64,000 nucleotides of DNA from Chryseobacterium sp. CY350 (GCF_027945075.1 NZ_CP116034.1:1178001-1242000), one strand, 5' to 3'. Shown: positions 7,991 to 17,359, counted from the first letter of the stretch. Notes: generated from the sequence alone by a model not told the origin. Made by a program: numbers and translations.

Positions 7991-9418
7991 TTATACTTTC
8001 AGGTCAGACTCTAATCCAATCAATTCATTGTTTGCATCCAGAATAGGCTGAACTTCATTCGCAATGAATTCTTCCGTTTGAATTGGTGCGAAACCGATAA
8101 AGTTTTTAGGATCAAGAACTTCTTTTAATTTTGATTTGTCAAGTTTTAAAGAATGATCATTTAAAATTCTCTCGATCAAATCGTTTTCTTTACCTTCTTC
8201 TTTTACCTGTTTAGAAGCTTCCATAGAATGAACTCTGATCACCTCGTGGATTTCCTGACGGTCGCCGCCAGCTTTCACTTCTTCCATGATGATGTATTCT
8301 GTTGCCATAAACGGCAATTCTTCCATAATATGTTTGTTGATTCTGTTAGGATACACTACAATTCCGTTCATAATGTTGTTCCAAATCAACAAGATTGCAT
8401 CAACCGCTAAAAACGCTTGTGGAATTGTCAATCGCTTGTTTGCAGAATCATCTAAAGTTCTTTCAAACCATTGTGTTGAAGCTACCATTGCAGAACTTGT
8501 CGTCAAAGACATTACGTATTTTGCCAAAGCTCCGATTCTTTCACTTCTCATCGGGTTACGTTTGTAAGCCATTGCTGATGAACCGATCTGGTTTTTCTCG
8601 AATGGTTCTTCAACTTCTTTCAAATTTTGAAGCAAACGTAAATCGTTTGTGAATTTATGTGCAGATTGTGCGATATTTCCTAATAAAGCAACCACTTTCG
8701 CATCAATTTTTCTGTCATAAGTCTGTCCGGAAACTCCGAAAACTTTCTCAAAACCGAATCTTTTTGATAATTCTTTATCTAAATGCTTTACTTTAGAATA
8801 ATCTCCGTTGAAAAGTTCTAAGAAACTTGCTGCAGTTCCTGTTGTACCTTTTACACCTCTAAAACGTAGAGTTTCTAAGAAGAAATCTAATTCTTCGATG
8901 TCTAAAACCAAACTTTGTAACCAAAGTGTAGCTCTTTTTCCAACTGTCGTTAACTGAGCCGGTTGGAAATGCGTAAATCCTAATGTTGGAAGATCTTTAT
9001 ATTGAATAGAAAAATCAGCCAGATTTTTCATCACGTTCACCAACTTTTTCTTTAAAATTAAAAGTCCGTCACGAATTTGAATTAAATCTGTATTGTCTCC
9101 TACAAATGCCGAAGTTGCTCCCAAATGAATAATTCCTTTTGCTGAAGGCGCTACATCACCGTAAGCGTGAACATGAGCCATCACATCGTGGCGGAATTTC
9201 TTTTCATATTCTGCCGCTTTATCGTAATCAATGTTGTCAACATTGGCTTTTAACTCTGCAATCTGCTCGTCTGTAATGTCGAGACCTAAATCTTTTTCAA
9301 TTTCAGCTAAAGCGATCCAAAGTTTTCTCCAGTTCTGGAATTTGTTGTTGTGAGAAAAGTTAAACAACATTTCTTCGCTGGAATAGCGCTCTTCCAATGG
9401 ATTTTTGTAGGAATTCAT
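7991..9418 (-). CDS. purB: Adenylosuccinate lyase
   Basis: Fumarase/aspartase-superfamily enzyme that acts twice in purine synthesis: it cleaves SAICAR to AICAR and adenylosuccinate to AMP, releasing fumarate. The 475-residue chain contains the superfamily signature GSSAMAYKRNPMRSE (flexible catalytic loop with its Ser) and the THFQPAQLTTVGKR block with the conserved His. The N-terminal MNSYKNPLEERYSSEEM opening is typical of PurB. A minus-strand TATTTTTG at 9443-9450 is a likely -7 element. It is another purine gene close to purL, but the Y1 transposase and terminators separate the two. Confidence 0.97.
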   Translation of the reverse strand: MNSYKNPLEERYSSEEMLFNFSHNNKFQNWRKLWIALAEIEKDLGLDITDEQIAELKANVDNIDYDKAAEYEKKFRHDVMAHVHAYGDVAPSAKGIIHLGATSAFVGDNTDLIQIRDGLLILKKKLVNVMKNLADFSIQYKDLPTLGFTHFQPAQLTTVGKRATLWLQSLVLDIEELDFFLETLRFRGVKGTTGTAASFLELFNGDYSKVKHLDKELSKRFGFEKVFGVSGQTYDRKIDAKVVALLGNIAQSAHKFTNDLRLLQNLKEVEEPFEKNQIGSSAMAYKRNPMRSERIGALAKYVMSLTTSSAMVASTQWFERTLDDSANKRLTIPQAFLAVDAILLIWNNIMNGIVVYPNRINKHIMEELPFMATEYIIMEEVKAGGDRQEIHEVIRVHSMEASKQVKEEGKENDLIERILNDHSLKLDKSKLKEVLDPKNFIGFAPIQTEEFIANEVQPILDANNELIGLESDLKV

Positions 9419-9638
9419 TCTTTCTTTTACTTTTTAGATGCACAAAAATACGGATTTTGGTCGAGAGAGAAAAATGCTTTTTTAGCGATTTTAAAGCTGA
9501 AAAAAGTTTTACTAGTACGAGCTTACAATATTATAAAATAGGTAACTAAAAAAATGATCTTAAACCTCAAAAAGTCAATCTTTTTTAATAAAGTCGCTAT
9601 TGACTTAACTTAGTTTAAATTGAAGAACATCCGCCTTT

Positions 9639-9735
9639 TAGCCCTGATAGAAGCGGCATCCTTTTTCTTGCCGGATTGAAAAAAGCGTTGGAGAAAAAGA
9701 TACAGCGGAAAGCAGGATTAAGCTTCAAAAAAAAA
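9639..9735. repeat. Interspersed structured repeat, copy 1 (Flavo-1-like candidate)
   Basis: About 97 bp beginning AGCCCTGATAGAAGCGGCAT and ending AGCTTCAAAAAAAA. A second copy with the same frame of conserved words (AGCCC-GATAGAAGC, GCATCCTTTTT, AAAAAGATACAGCGGA, AGC-GG, AGCTTCAAAAA) lies at 28571-28672. The ends can pair (GAAGC with GCTTC) and so can the inner arms (ATCCTTTTTCT with AGAAAAAGAT), while the middle differs. It sits in the 413-bp gap between the divergent purB and cysteine synthase genes. The conserved pairing suggests a structured RNA or hairpin repeat. It resembles what I remember of the Bacteroidota Flavo-1 motif, but I cannot confirm this. Confidence 0.65.
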
Positions 9736-9802
9736 CTTTCTATTGTTCACGCATAACTTCTTTATTTTGCACCACTTTCTACTCGAAATAATTTGAAAGC
9801 CG

Positions 9803-9810
9803 TATCTTTG
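9803..9810 (+). promoter_or_regulatory. -7 promoter element for the cysteine synthase-like gene
   Basis: TATCTTTG fits the Bacteroidota -7 consensus TAnnTTTG and lies 22 nt before the ATG at 9832. A start at the upstream in-frame ATG (9793) would lie before the promoter, which supports the shorter protein. No TTG at the expected -33 spacing. Confidence 0.55.
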
Positions 9811-9831
9811 CCCCGCAGAAAAGAAACAAGT

Positions 9832-10815
9832 ATGAAATACGCAGAAAATATTCTCGAAACGATAGGAAATACACCTCTTGTAAAAATCAATAAAGTGTTG
9901 GGTGAAGATTTTCCGGCATTGGTTTTGGCAAAAGTTGAAACTTTCAACCCAGGAAATTCCGTTAAGGACAGAATGGCTTTGAAAATGATTGAAGACGCCG
10001 AAAAAGACGGAAGACTGAAACCTGGCGGAACTATTATTGAAGGAACTTCAGGAAATACCGGAATGGGTTTGGCACTTGCAGCAATCATTAAAGGTTACAA
10101 ATGTATTTTTGTAACGAATGCAAAACAGTCTAAGGAAAAATGTGACATTCTTCGTGCAGTTGGTGCAGAAGTGATCGTTTGCCCGACTGATGTAAAACCT
10201 ACAGATCCTCGTTCTTATTATTCAGTTTCCAAAAGACTGGCTAAAGAAACAGAAAATGGTTGGTATGTGAACCAATACGATAATTTATCTAACAGAGCGG
10301 CTCATTACGAGTCTACAGCTCCAGAAATCTGGGCACAGACCGACGGAAAGCTTACTCATTTTTTAGTTGGAGCAGGAACGGGCGGAACAATTACCGGTTG
10401 CGGACAGTTTTTCAAGGAAAAAAATCCGGATATTAAGATCATTGGAGTTGATACTTATGGTTCTATTTTAAAGGAAATTCATGAAACAGGCGTGATCAAT
10501 TTAGAAAACGCTTACAGTTATATTACAGAAGGTATTGGTGAAGATATTCTTCCTGAAAACTACGATATGTCGGTCATCGATCATTTCGAAAAAGTAACTG
10601 ATAAAGACGGAGCGATCTATGCAAGAAAACTGGCAAAAGAGGAAGGGATTTTCTGCGGATATTCTGCCGGAAGTGCGATGGCTTCTTTGGTTCAGATGAA
10701 AGATCAGTTTACAAAAGATGATGTGATTGTTGTACTTCTTCACGATCACGGTTCAAGATATGTAGGGAAAATCTACAATGACGAATGGATGAAAGAAATG
10801 GGTTGGTTAGACTAA
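9832..10815 (+). CDS. PLP-dependent cysteine synthase / cystathionine beta-synthase family
   Basis: Fold-type II PLP enzyme of sulfur amino acid metabolism, 327 residues from the chosen start MKYAENILETIGNTPLVKI. The PLP lysine is in NPGNSVKDRMA, the substrate-loop is GTSGNTGMG, and the phosphate-binding loop is GAGTGGTITG. The stretch around KCDILRAVGAEVIVCPTD and NQYDNLSNRAAHYESTAPEI is closer to the catalytic core of cystathionine beta-synthase than to CysK, but no CBS domains follow. Whether it uses sulfide with O-acetylserine, or homocysteine with serine, cannot be decided here. The start was chosen because the promoter lies between it and the upstream ATG. Confidence 0.88.
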   Translation: MKYAENILETIGNTPLVKINKVLGEDFPALVLAKVETFNPGNSVKDRMALKMIEDAEKDGRLKPGGTIIEGTSGNTGMGLALAAIIKGYKCIFVTNAKQSKEKCDILRAVGAEVIVCPTDVKPTDPRSYYSVSKRLAKETENGWYVNQYDNLSNRAAHYESTAPEIWAQTDGKLTHFLVGAGTGGTITGCGQFFKEKNPDIKIIGVDTYGSILKEIHETGVINLENAYSYITEGIGEDILPENYDMSVIDHFEKVTDKDGAIYARKLAKEEGIFCGYSAGSAMASLVQMKDQFTKDDVIVVLLHDHGSRYVGKIYNDEWMKEMGWLD

Positions 10816-10836
10816 AACATCTTATTTATAAAATTG

Positions 10837-10868
10837 AAAATCAGAGCCAATGCTCTGATTTTTTTTTA
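10837..10868. terminator. Bidirectional terminator
   Basis: AAAATCAGAGC-CAAT-GCTCTGATTTT, a perfect stem flanked by A-rich and T-rich tracts, separates two convergent genes and can serve both. Confidence 0.85.
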
Positions 10869-11402
10869 TTTTAAAACATTTCTCTGCACTGCTTCTTTCA
10901 ACAATTCAAAATCTGCTTCAGACATTGATTTTTTAGGAAACATATAATTAAATTTACCTTCTAAACCTATAAAATTATCACTGATTTCACCAGCCGAAAA
11001 TTCAGTCCAAAGGCTTGTTTCCTTCTTGTCATTGAGGTTTACTTTAAAGACTTTGGTATTAAACTGAATCTGGTAAATTTCAGTATTTTCAAGTGTTTTT
11101 AAATATTTTACGACTTCTTTTTTCCATTTTGAAACTTTGTTGATTGCCAAAGACAGATAAACCGCACACAACAAAAAAAGAAAACTTACAAAATAGAGAA
11201 TTCCGAATTTCTCTTTGCTTAAATCATCTTTAAAGAAGAACAAAATCACCAAAATAAAAGCAACAACCACTGTTGTAATAAATTTTCCTTTTACTGAAGG
11301 TGAAAAAAGCAAACTTCCCTGATTTCCTTGAAGATAAACTTCTTCAAAATCTTTCCTTTTGATATTTAAATTGATGATCTTATCATCATTCATTCTAGCC
11401 AT
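10866..11402 (-). CDS. Membrane protein with YcxB-like C-terminal domain
   Basis: 178-residue protein of unknown function. Two close membrane helices (about 40-57 and 67-88) separate a short N-terminal part from a cytosolic beta-rich domain of about 80 residues. The latter contains an FxGLEGKFNYMFPKKSMSEADFELL stretch, reminiscent of the YcxB/PH-like domains in which a final F-P-K-x-x segment recurs. It may belong to the same transcript as the cbpA-cbpM pair, 31 nt downstream of cbpM, but a minus-strand TAGTTTTG at 11424-11431 suggests its own promoter. Family assignment is tentative. Confidence 0.55.
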   Translation of the reverse strand: MARMNDDKIINLNIKRKDFEEVYLQGNQGSLLFSPSVKGKFITTVVVAFILVILFFFKDDLSKEKFGILYFVSFLFLLCAVYLSLAINKVSKWKKEVVKYLKTLENTEIYQIQFNTKVFKVNLNDKKETSLWTEFSAGEISDNFIGLEGKFNYMFPKKSMSEADFELLKEAVQRNVLK

Positions 11403-11433
11403 ATTGTGCGAATTATCGTTTTACAAAACTAAA

Positions 11434-11736
11434 TTAAATATCCTCATATTTCCCACTAATTGCCGAAAGTTTATTCATCAGGTTGCGATTTTTGTGGCTC
11501 AATTCATCCATTTTTTGAAGCATATGATGGACGACTTCCAGGCCGGGAAGATTTATCTCTAGATCATAATGCCAGTTGGCGAATCTTTCGAATACATGCA
11601 AATCATGATACATAAGATATCTGACGTTATTTTCTGTTTCAACATTCAGTAGACCATTATCTACCAATTCGTCAAAAAAAGTGATTTCTATATTGTAAAT
11701 TTTTACGAGGTCTTCCCTTGATATTCTTTCACTCAT
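11434..11736 (-). CDS. cbpM: Chaperone modulator CbpM
   Basis: 100-residue MerR-like helical protein that binds the J-domain of CbpA and blocks its stimulation of DnaK. The N-terminal ISREDLVKIYNIE and the internal YLMYHDLHVFERFANWHYDLEINL segment, followed by a helical tail with H-M-L-Q-K-M, are typical of the family. It lies 2 nt downstream of cbpA, the standard pairing, so the two form one translational unit. Confidence 0.85.
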   Translation of the reverse strand: MSERISREDLVKIYNIEITFFDELVDNGLLNVETENNVRYLMYHDLHVFERFANWHYDLEINLPGLEVVHHMLQKMDELSHKNRNLMNKLSAISGKYEDI

Positions 11737-11738
11737 AA

Positions 11739-12659
11739 TTAAGAATTTTTAAGTTGTTCAAAAAGTTCTTTCTGCTTTTCGGTAAGATTAGTTGGCAACT
11801 TCACTTCGTATGTCACAAAAAGATCACCAGATTCTCCTTCCTTTTTATAAACCGGAAATCCTTTTCCTTTCAATCTCACGGTTGTTCCGTTTTGAGTTTC
11901 GGGTTTTACTTTAAGATTTACGCTTCCCTCCAAGGTTTCTACTTTTATATCTCCACCCAAAACTGCAGTATAGAGATCTATTGCCACTTTTGTTTTCAGA
12001 TCATTTCCTGCTCTTTCAAAATTCGGATCCGGAATAACATTAAAAGTAATATACAAATCTCCCGTTGGTCCGCCGTTAAAACCAGAATTCCCGTGACCTT
12101 TTAATTTGATTTGCTGTCCGTCATAAACTCCGGCAGGAATTGTAATTCTCACCTTTTTACCATTAATGTCAAAAATCTGCTGATGGGATTTTGCAGCTTC
12201 TTTCAGGTTTAAAGTCAACTCTGCCTGAACATCCTGACCTTTAAATTTCCCTGAAGCACTTCCGCGTGAACTTCTTCCGAAACCGCCACCTTCACCACCA
12301 AACATACTTTGGAAAAAATCTGAAAAATCTTCGCCCTCACCAAAATCAGCACCGGCAAAACCACCGCCATAATTACCACCACCCTGACTTTGATATTGTT
12401 TTTGTTGTTGCTGAGCCTTTTCATATTCTTCACCATGCTTCCAATTTCCTCCATATTTATCATATTTAGCACGGTTTTCAACATTGCTGAGAACTTCATT
12501 GGCTTCATTGAGTTCTTTAAATTTTTTCTCCGCTTCTTTATCACCCGGATTGAGATCCGGATGCAGTTTTCTTGCGAGTTTTCGATATGCTTTTTTGATA
12601 TCTTCTGGTGTCGCATTTTTATCTACACCTAAAATTTTATAGTAATCTATATAAGCCAT
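11739..12659 (-). CDS. cbpA: DnaJ-type co-chaperone CbpA
   Basis: 306-residue class II Hsp40. The J-domain (1-70) has the HPD tripeptide in [12 protein letters not shown] Gly-rich linker (about 90-135, with GGGNYGGGF and [10 protein letters not shown]) follows, then two C-terminal peptide-binding beta-domains and a [15 protein letters not shown] end. The DnaJ zinc-finger repeats are absent, which separates CbpA from DnaJ. It stimulates the ATPase of DnaK and is itself tuned by CbpM, encoded just downstream. A TAAATTTG -7 element on the minus strand (12677-12684) lies 18 nt upstream of the start. Confidence 0.93.
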   Translation of the reverse strand: MAYIDYYKILGVDKNATPEDIKKAYRKLARKLHPDLNPGDKEAEKKFKELNEANEVLSNVENRAKYDKYGGNWKHGEEYEKAQQQQKQYQSQGGGNYGGGFAGADFGEGEDFSDFFQSMFGGEGGGFGRSSRGSASGKFKGQDVQAELTLNLKEAAKSHQQIFDINGKKVRITIPAGVYDGQQIKLKGHGNSGFNGGPTGDLYITFNVIPDPNFERAGNDLKTKVAIDLYTAVLGGDIKVETLEGSVNLKVKPETQNGTTVRLKGKGFPVYKKEGESGDLFVTYEVKLPTNLTEKQKELFEQLKNS

Positions 12660-12731
12660 AGAAAAGAATATTTACTCAAATTTAAAGAAATTAGACTAAA
12701 AAATAATCTAATAGATTGTTAAAAATAAATC

Positions 12732-12739
12732 TATCTTTG
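12732..12739 (+). promoter_or_regulatory. -7 promoter element for the dicarboxylate symporter
   Basis: TATCTTTG, matching TAnnTTTG, 13 nt before the ATG. The nearest upstream TTG (12716-12718) is spaced only 13 nt away, closer than the usual 17-23, so only the -7 part is convincing. Confidence 0.45.
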
Positions 12740-12752
12740 ATAAAATCATTGT

Positions 12753-13952
12753 ATGAAAGAGGTTTTAAAAAACTATTCAGGAATTATTTTTTTACTGATA
12801 GGAATCACTGTTGGCAGTATTCTCGGGATCGTTGCACCCCAAATAGTCGATTACATAAAACCTTTAGGAGATATTTTTCTCAATCTTCTTTTTGTAAGTG
12901 TAGTTCCTTTGGTATTTTTTGCAGTTTCCAATTCTATTTCATCTCTGGAACAGCAATCAAAGTTTGGAAGGATCATATTCGCAATGATTTTCACCTTTTT
13001 GCTTTTTATACTTGTAGCTGCTATTTTCACAATAGGAATGGTTTATTTATTTCCTGTCTCTTCAATTTCGGGAAGTTCTGAAATCATTAGTGAAGCTACC
13101 AAGGAAGAAAACTGGGGTGACAGAATCGTTAGTTTTTTCACCGTGGGAGAATTTACCGAGGTCTTTTCCCGAAAAAACATGTTGGCTTTGTTGATTTTTG
13201 CATTTCTAACGGGTTTTGCAGCAAGGAAATCCGGCGAAAACGGAAAACCTTTCAGAATTTTTATTGCATCAGGTTATGAAGTGATGAAAGAATTGCTTTT
13301 AATGATCATGAAAATCGCCCCGATTGGCCTGGGAGCTTATTTTGCCTATCAAGTCGCAACTTTAGGACCTCAACTTTTTGGATTTTATGCTAAACCTTTA
13401 GGTCTTTATTATATTTCCGGAATCATTTATTTCTTTGTATTTTTTTCATTGTATGCATTCATCGCTGACCGCAAAAACGGAATCAAAAACTTCTGGAAAA
13501 ATGCTATCTTCCCTACTGTGACTGCTTTGAGTACGTGCAGTAGTTTTGCGACAATGCCTACCAATCTGGTTGCTGCTTCTAAAATTGGTATACCGAGTTC
13601 GATTGCCAATCTTGTAATCCCGATAGGAACGACGCTTCATAAAAACGGTTCGTCAATGTCTTCTATCATTAAAATCTATGTGGCTTTTCAGATCATCGGA
13701 AGAGATTTTTTTGAACCGTCAAATCTTCTATTGGCTTTAGGAATTACTGTTTTTGTCAGTATTGTTGCCGGCGGAATTCCTAATGGTGGCTATATTGGCG
13801 AAATGCTGATGATTTCAGTTTATCAATTACCACAGGAAGCAGTTCCTGCTGTGATCATTATCGGAACCTTGGTTGATCCTTTGGCAACTGTTTTAAATGC
13901 TGTGGGAGATATTGTGGCGGCGATGTTTGTGAATCGATTTGTGAAGGTTTGA
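12753..13952 (+). CDS. Dicarboxylate/amino acid:cation symporter (SDF/GltP family)
   Basis: 399-residue inner-membrane transporter of the sodium:dicarboxylate family, which moves glutamate, aspartate or C4-dicarboxylates with Na+ or H+. The family elements are in order: helical bundle 1-200; the hairpin-1 serine-rich motif as STCSSFATMP; the helix-7 motif as IPIGTTLHKNGSSM (NMDGT position); hairpin 2 as AGGIPNGGYIGE; and the helix-8 substrate motif as DPLATVLNAVGD. The substitutions at the NMDGT and hairpin-2 motifs (NGSSM, PNGG) and DPLAT instead of DRxxT leave the substrate open. It is divergent from cbpA and transcribed alone. Confidence 0.9.
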   Translation: MKEVLKNYSGIIFLLIGITVGSILGIVAPQIVDYIKPLGDIFLNLLFVSVVPLVFFAVSNSISSLEQQSKFGRIIFAMIFTFLLFILVAAIFTIGMVYLFPVSSISGSSEIISEATKEENWGDRIVSFFTVGEFTEVFSRKNMLALLIFAFLTGFAARKSGENGKPFRIFIASGYEVMKELLLMIMKIAPIGLGAYFAYQVATLGPQLFGFYAKPLGLYYISGIIYFFVFFSLYAFIADRKNGIKNFWKNAIFPTVTALSTCSSFATMPTNLVAASKIGIPSSIANLVIPIGTTLHKNGSSMSSIIKIYVAFQIIGRDFFEPSNLLLALGITVFVSIVAGGIPNGGYIGEMLMISVYQLPQEAVPAVIIIGTLVDPLATVLNAVGDIVAAMFVNRFVKV

Positions 13953-14052
13953 CATAATTCCAGATAAGAAAATTTAAAAAAAAATCGCAGGTGCTTTCCA
14001 AACCTTACTCATCCAAACTTTAAATTATTTTAAATTTCGGATAATAATTCAT

Positions 14053-14442
14053 TTACTCACTTCGCTTTACAGGTTCTAAATTTTGAAGTTCTTCAGAAGT
14101 GAAAAGCTTATAATGTACTTTAAATGTTTTCCCTAAAGGAGTTTCCAAAGAAAATCCACCAGGCCCGAAACCTTCCAGAACATCTAATGTGAAATGTGAA
14201 TACTGCCAATATTCAAATAGGTCACGGTCGATCCAGAATTCGTGTCCGTTGATGGTTCCGATCATAGCATCATTCATTCTGGGAAAATAGCCTCCTTTTT
14301 CAAAGCATTGAGGCTGAGTACCTTCGCAACATCCTCCCGCTTGGTAAAACATTAGTTCACCGTGTTTTTTTTCAAGTTCCCAAATTAAATCAAGAGCTTT
14401 TTCTGTGACTGAGAGTCTTGATATTTTATCTTTAGCTTCCAT
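14053..14442 (-). CDS. DUF779 family protein
   Basis: 129 residues, with the family signature MFYQAGGCCEGTQPQCF (paired cysteines 37-38, then Cys46), YFPRMNDAMIGTI, and an aromatic DRDLFEYWQYSHFTLDVLEGFGPGGFSLE block. Proteins of this family are habitually encoded beside NAD-dependent acetaldehyde dehydrogenases, as here, where it lies 86 nt downstream of the aldehyde dehydrogenase. Its biochemical role is not established; the clustered Cys suggest metal or redox chemistry. The strong terminator between the two genes means it is expressed by read-through or at a lower level. Confidence 0.85.
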   Translation of the reverse strand: MEAKDKISRLSVTEKALDLIWELEKKHGELMFYQAGGCCEGTQPQCFEKGGYFPRMNDAMIGTINGHEFWIDRDLFEYWQYSHFTLDVLEGFGPGGFSLETPLGKTFKVHYKLFTSEELQNLEPVKRSE

Positions 14443-14460
14443 CTCTTTTTTATTTTAAAG

Positions 14461-14493
14461 TTAAAAAAAACCCGACCAAAATTCTGTCGGGTT
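14461..14493 (-). terminator. Terminator between aldehyde dehydrogenase and DUF779 gene
   Basis: CCCGAC / GTCGGG stem with 9-nt loop; on the minus strand it is followed by a run of eight T. It sits inside what would otherwise be a two-gene operon. Confidence 0.85.
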
Positions 14494-14528
14494 CAGAGTA
14501 TTATGAGTTAAATTACTGAAAAATAAGA

Positions 14529-16058
14529 TTAAAAGAACCCTAATTTGTTTTTATTGTAAGAGATCAGCATATTCTTCGTCTGACGGTAATGATCCAACAT
14601 CATTTTGTGATTTTCTCTGCCGATACCCGATTGCTTATAACCTCCGAATGGCGCTCCTGCAGGATAAGAATGATACTGGTTTACCCAAACTCTACCTGCC
14701 TGAATCTGACGCGGCACGTTGTATAATTGGTGCGCATCTCTCGTCCATACTCCTGCTCCCAATCCGTAGATGGTATCGTTTGCAATTTTGATTCCTTCTT
14801 CTTCATCTTTAAAGGTGGTGAACGCTAAGACAGGCCCGAAAATTTCTTCCTGAAAAATTCTCATTCTGTTATTTCCTTTAAAAATCGTTGGCTGAATGTA
14901 ATATCCTTCTTCCAAGCCTTCTCCAACATGATTTACATCTCCACCTACCAAAACTTCTGCACCTTCCTCTTTACCTAATTTCATATAAGACAAAATTTTG
15001 TCTTTCTGAATTTTCGAAGCCTGCGCTCCCATCATCACTGTTTTATCTAAAGGATTTCCCACTTTTATTGCTTTTACTCTTTCAATAACTTTGGCAATAA
15101 AAGCGTCAGCAATATCTTCCTGCACCAACAATCTTGACGGGCAAGTGCAAATTTCACCCTGATTTAATGCAAATAAAACCGCTCCTTCAATGGCTTTATC
15201 TAAAAAAGCATCATCCTCATCCATCACCGAACTAAAGAAAACATTAGGTGATTTTCCGCCCAATTCTAATGTAACAGGAATAATATTTTCTGTGGCATAT
15301 TGCATCACCAAACGACCTGTCGCCGTAGAACCTGTAAAAGCAGCTTTATTGACTTTAGGATTTGTCACCAACGCTCGCCCAAGTTCTGCCCCGAAACCGT
15401 TAACAATATTAATAACTCCTGCAGGAAGTAAATCTTTAATTAAATCTACTAAAATCAAAATAGAAATCGGGGTACTTTCTGCCGGCTTCAAAACCACGCA
15501 ATTTCCCGCAGCCAATGCCGGTGCTAATTTCCAGACTGCCATCAAAATTGGGAAATTCCACGGAATAATCTGCGCAATCACGCCAAGCGGTTCGTGAACA
15601 ATTAGCGAAACCGTATCTTTATCTAATTCATTATGCGAACCCTCATCTGCCCTGATTACGGAAGCAAAATATCTGAAGTGATCTACTGCCAAAGGTAAAT
15701 CTGCGGCCAAAGTTTCTCTTACCGCTTTGCCGTTATCAATGGTTTCTACGATTGCTAAATATTCAAGGTTTTGTTCAATTCTGTCGGCAATTTTGTTTAA
15801 TATTACACTTCTTTCGGTAGATGAAGTGTCTTTCCAGGTTTGGAATGCTTCTTCTGCTGCATTTACAGCTAATTCCAAATCTTCTTTGGAAGAATGCGCC
15901 GCCTGTGTAAAAACTTTTCCGTTAACTGGCGAGATTACTTCAAAATAATTACCATTTACGGGTGCTTTAAATTCACCATTAATAAAGTTACCATACTGTT
16001 TTTTGAATTCCGGCCACTGTAATACGGTGTCTGATTTCTGTTCTGTTGCTGTACTCAT
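14529..16058 (-). CDS. NAD-dependent aldehyde dehydrogenase (AldB/ExaC type)
   Basis: 509-residue ALDH-superfamily enzyme that oxidises aldehydes, most likely acetaldehyde, to acids. The cofactor-binding [21 protein letters not shown], the general-base Glu in LELGGKSPN, and the nucleophilic Cys in [11 protein letters not shown] are all present, as is [16 protein letters not shown] near the end. The QGE-C-TCPSR version with two cysteines is characteristic of the AldB/ExaC group that is associated with DUF779. A divergent AraC regulator faces it across a 179-bp gap and probably controls it. The product could serve in ethanol or aldehyde detoxification. Confidence 0.93.
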   Translation of the reverse strand: MSTATEQKSDTVLQWPEFKKQYGNFINGEFKAPVNGNYFEVISPVNGKVFTQAAHSSKEDLELAVNAAEEAFQTWKDTSSTERSVILNKIADRIEQNLEYLAIVETIDNGKAVRETLAADLPLAVDHFRYFASVIRADEGSHNELDKDTVSLIVHEPLGVIAQIIPWNFPILMAVWKLAPALAAGNCVVLKPAESTPISILILVDLIKDLLPAGVINIVNGFGAELGRALVTNPKVNKAAFTGSTATGRLVMQYATENIIPVTLELGGKSPNVFFSSVMDEDDAFLDKAIEGAVLFALNQGEICTCPSRLLVQEDIADAFIAKVIERVKAIKVGNPLDKTVMMGAQASKIQKDKILSYMKLGKEEGAEVLVGGDVNHVGEGLEEGYYIQPTIFKGNNRMRIFQEEIFGPVLAFTTFKDEEEGIKIANDTIYGLGAGVWTRDAHQLYNVPRQIQAGRVWVNQYHSYPAGAPFGGYKQSGIGRENHKMMLDHYRQTKNMLISYNKNKLGFF

Positions 16059-16237
16059 ATTTGTATTGTTTGATTTTTATTTACATCCAAATTACATGTA
16101 CTATTGTATAATGAATAGCAAAATCCTACAAAAAAATATCATAATCGTACTTCGATATGATTTTTATCATTTCATTAACAACTTTATAACCCTTTAATCT
16201 TTATATTTGATAGAAGTCGAATAAAATAGATTTACCA
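16059..16237. promoter_or_regulatory. Divergent control region of aldehyde dehydrogenase and AraC regulator
   Basis: 179 bp. A plus-strand -7 element TATATTTG at 16202-16209 lies 28 nt before the regulator ATG. A partial dyad (ATCAT...ATGAT, about 16138-16172) is a candidate operator, but it is AT-rich and unproven. No clear TAnnTTTG faces the dehydrogenase. Confidence 0.45.
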
Positions 16238-17161
16238 ATGAATGATCCTAAGTTTTTATTGAATACTCCTGAATTAAAGAAGGAAAGTCAGCTTTTAAAC
16301 TTGGTTGAGAATCAGACTAAATTTAATTTGAACAACTGTGAATTCAGCATTTATGAAACTCATAAAGCCGCTTTTGATGTAAAACTACATTTTGAGACGA
16401 TTGCCTTTACGGCAATGTTGCGTGGCAAAAAACACATGAAACTGGAAAATAAAACCAATTATTTTGATTATTTGCCTGGAGAAAGTGTCTTGGTTGCTCC
16501 AGGAGAAACAATGGTCATTGACTTTCCTGATGCTGATGAAACTCCTTCACAATGTATTTCTTTAAGTTTAAGTCCCGAATTTATACAAGAATCGCTCGAT
16601 CACCTGAATTATAATTTCGCCAAGGTAGACGAAACTTCAACATGGAATCTAAAGCTCGACGAATATTTTTTATTTAACAATAAATCTCTCGCTTCGGCAA
16701 CCAACAATATCATGAGAATCGCTATGGATGATAATTCTCAGAAAGATATCATGGCAGATTTTGCGTTGAAAGAACTGCTGATAAGATTGATGCAAACACA
16801 GGCGAGAAGTCTGGTTGAACAAAATTTAGCTAAAAATAAATCTAGAATCGGTTTTGTAGTAGATTACATTAAAAAAAATCTTCATCAGAAACTTTCTATT
16901 GACAGCATCGCAAAACTGGCATATGTAAGCAAATCTAATTTCTTTAAAATGTTTAAAGACGAACTTGGAACTTCGCCCAACGACTTCATCCTGCAGGAAC
17001 GCATCAACAGAGCCAAACAGCTTTTAGCATCCAATAACAGCATCAAAGAAACTGCTTTCCAGACGGGCTTTTCTGATACAAATTATTTTACGCGGGTTTT
17101 TAAACAATTGGTTGGCGTAACTCCCAAGAGTTATCAGAATAGAATATTTTATGATATTTAA
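16238..17161 (+). CDS. AraC-family transcriptional regulator
   Basis: 307 residues. The N-terminal part (about 30-190) is a cupin-like AraC_N sensor with LPGESVLVAPGETMVIDFP. The C-terminal 100 residues hold two helix-turn-helix units: LSIDSIAKLAYVSKSNFFKMF and the family signature IKETAFQTGFSDTNYFTRVFKQLVGVTPKSY. It is intact, unlike the AraC remnant near 2.5 kb. Its divergent position next to the aldehyde dehydrogenase suggests it activates that gene in response to an aldehyde or alcohol. That is inferred only from gene order. Confidence 0.92.
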   Translation: MNDPKFLLNTPELKKESQLLNLVENQTKFNLNNCEFSIYETHKAAFDVKLHFETIAFTAMLRGKKHMKLENKTNYFDYLPGESVLVAPGETMVIDFPDADETPSQCISLSLSPEFIQESLDHLNYNFAKVDETSTWNLKLDEYFLFNNKSLASATNNIMRIAMDDNSQKDIMADFALKELLIRLMQTQARSLVEQNLAKNKSRIGFVVDYIKKNLHQKLSIDSIAKLAYVSKSNFFKMFKDELGTSPNDFILQERINRAKQLLASNNSIKETAFQTGFSDTNYFTRVFKQLVGVTPKSYQNRIFYDI

Positions 17162-17308
17162 TTCTATAAATCAAAACTAAAATCTTCTTAAAAATATATT
17201 TTCCGATTTTTCAAGCTAAAAAATAATACCTGAACAATCATTAAACTTTTTACTTACGAGATAAAAACGAACTTATTTAATTTAGAAATAATTTTAAATT
17301 TTGTTGAC

Positions 17309-17339
17309 CAAAAAAAAGCACCTCTTGTAAGAGATGCTT
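17309..17339 (-). terminator. Terminator of the M1 aminopeptidase gene
   Basis: AAGCACCTCTT-GT-AAGAGATGCTT stem with one C-A mismatch. On the minus strand it is followed by eight T. Confidence 0.75.
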
Positions 17340-17359
17340 ATAAAATGTATAATGATTTA

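Noticed and set aside
12215..12616. Minus-strand open frame of 133 codons within cbpA
   Set aside because: Lies wholly inside the cbpA gene in another frame; basic, Met/Lys/Val-rich composition with no family likeness.
15190..15597. Plus-strand frame of 135 codons inside the aldehyde dehydrogenase
   Set aside because: Shadow of a gene with clear catalytic motifs on the other strand.
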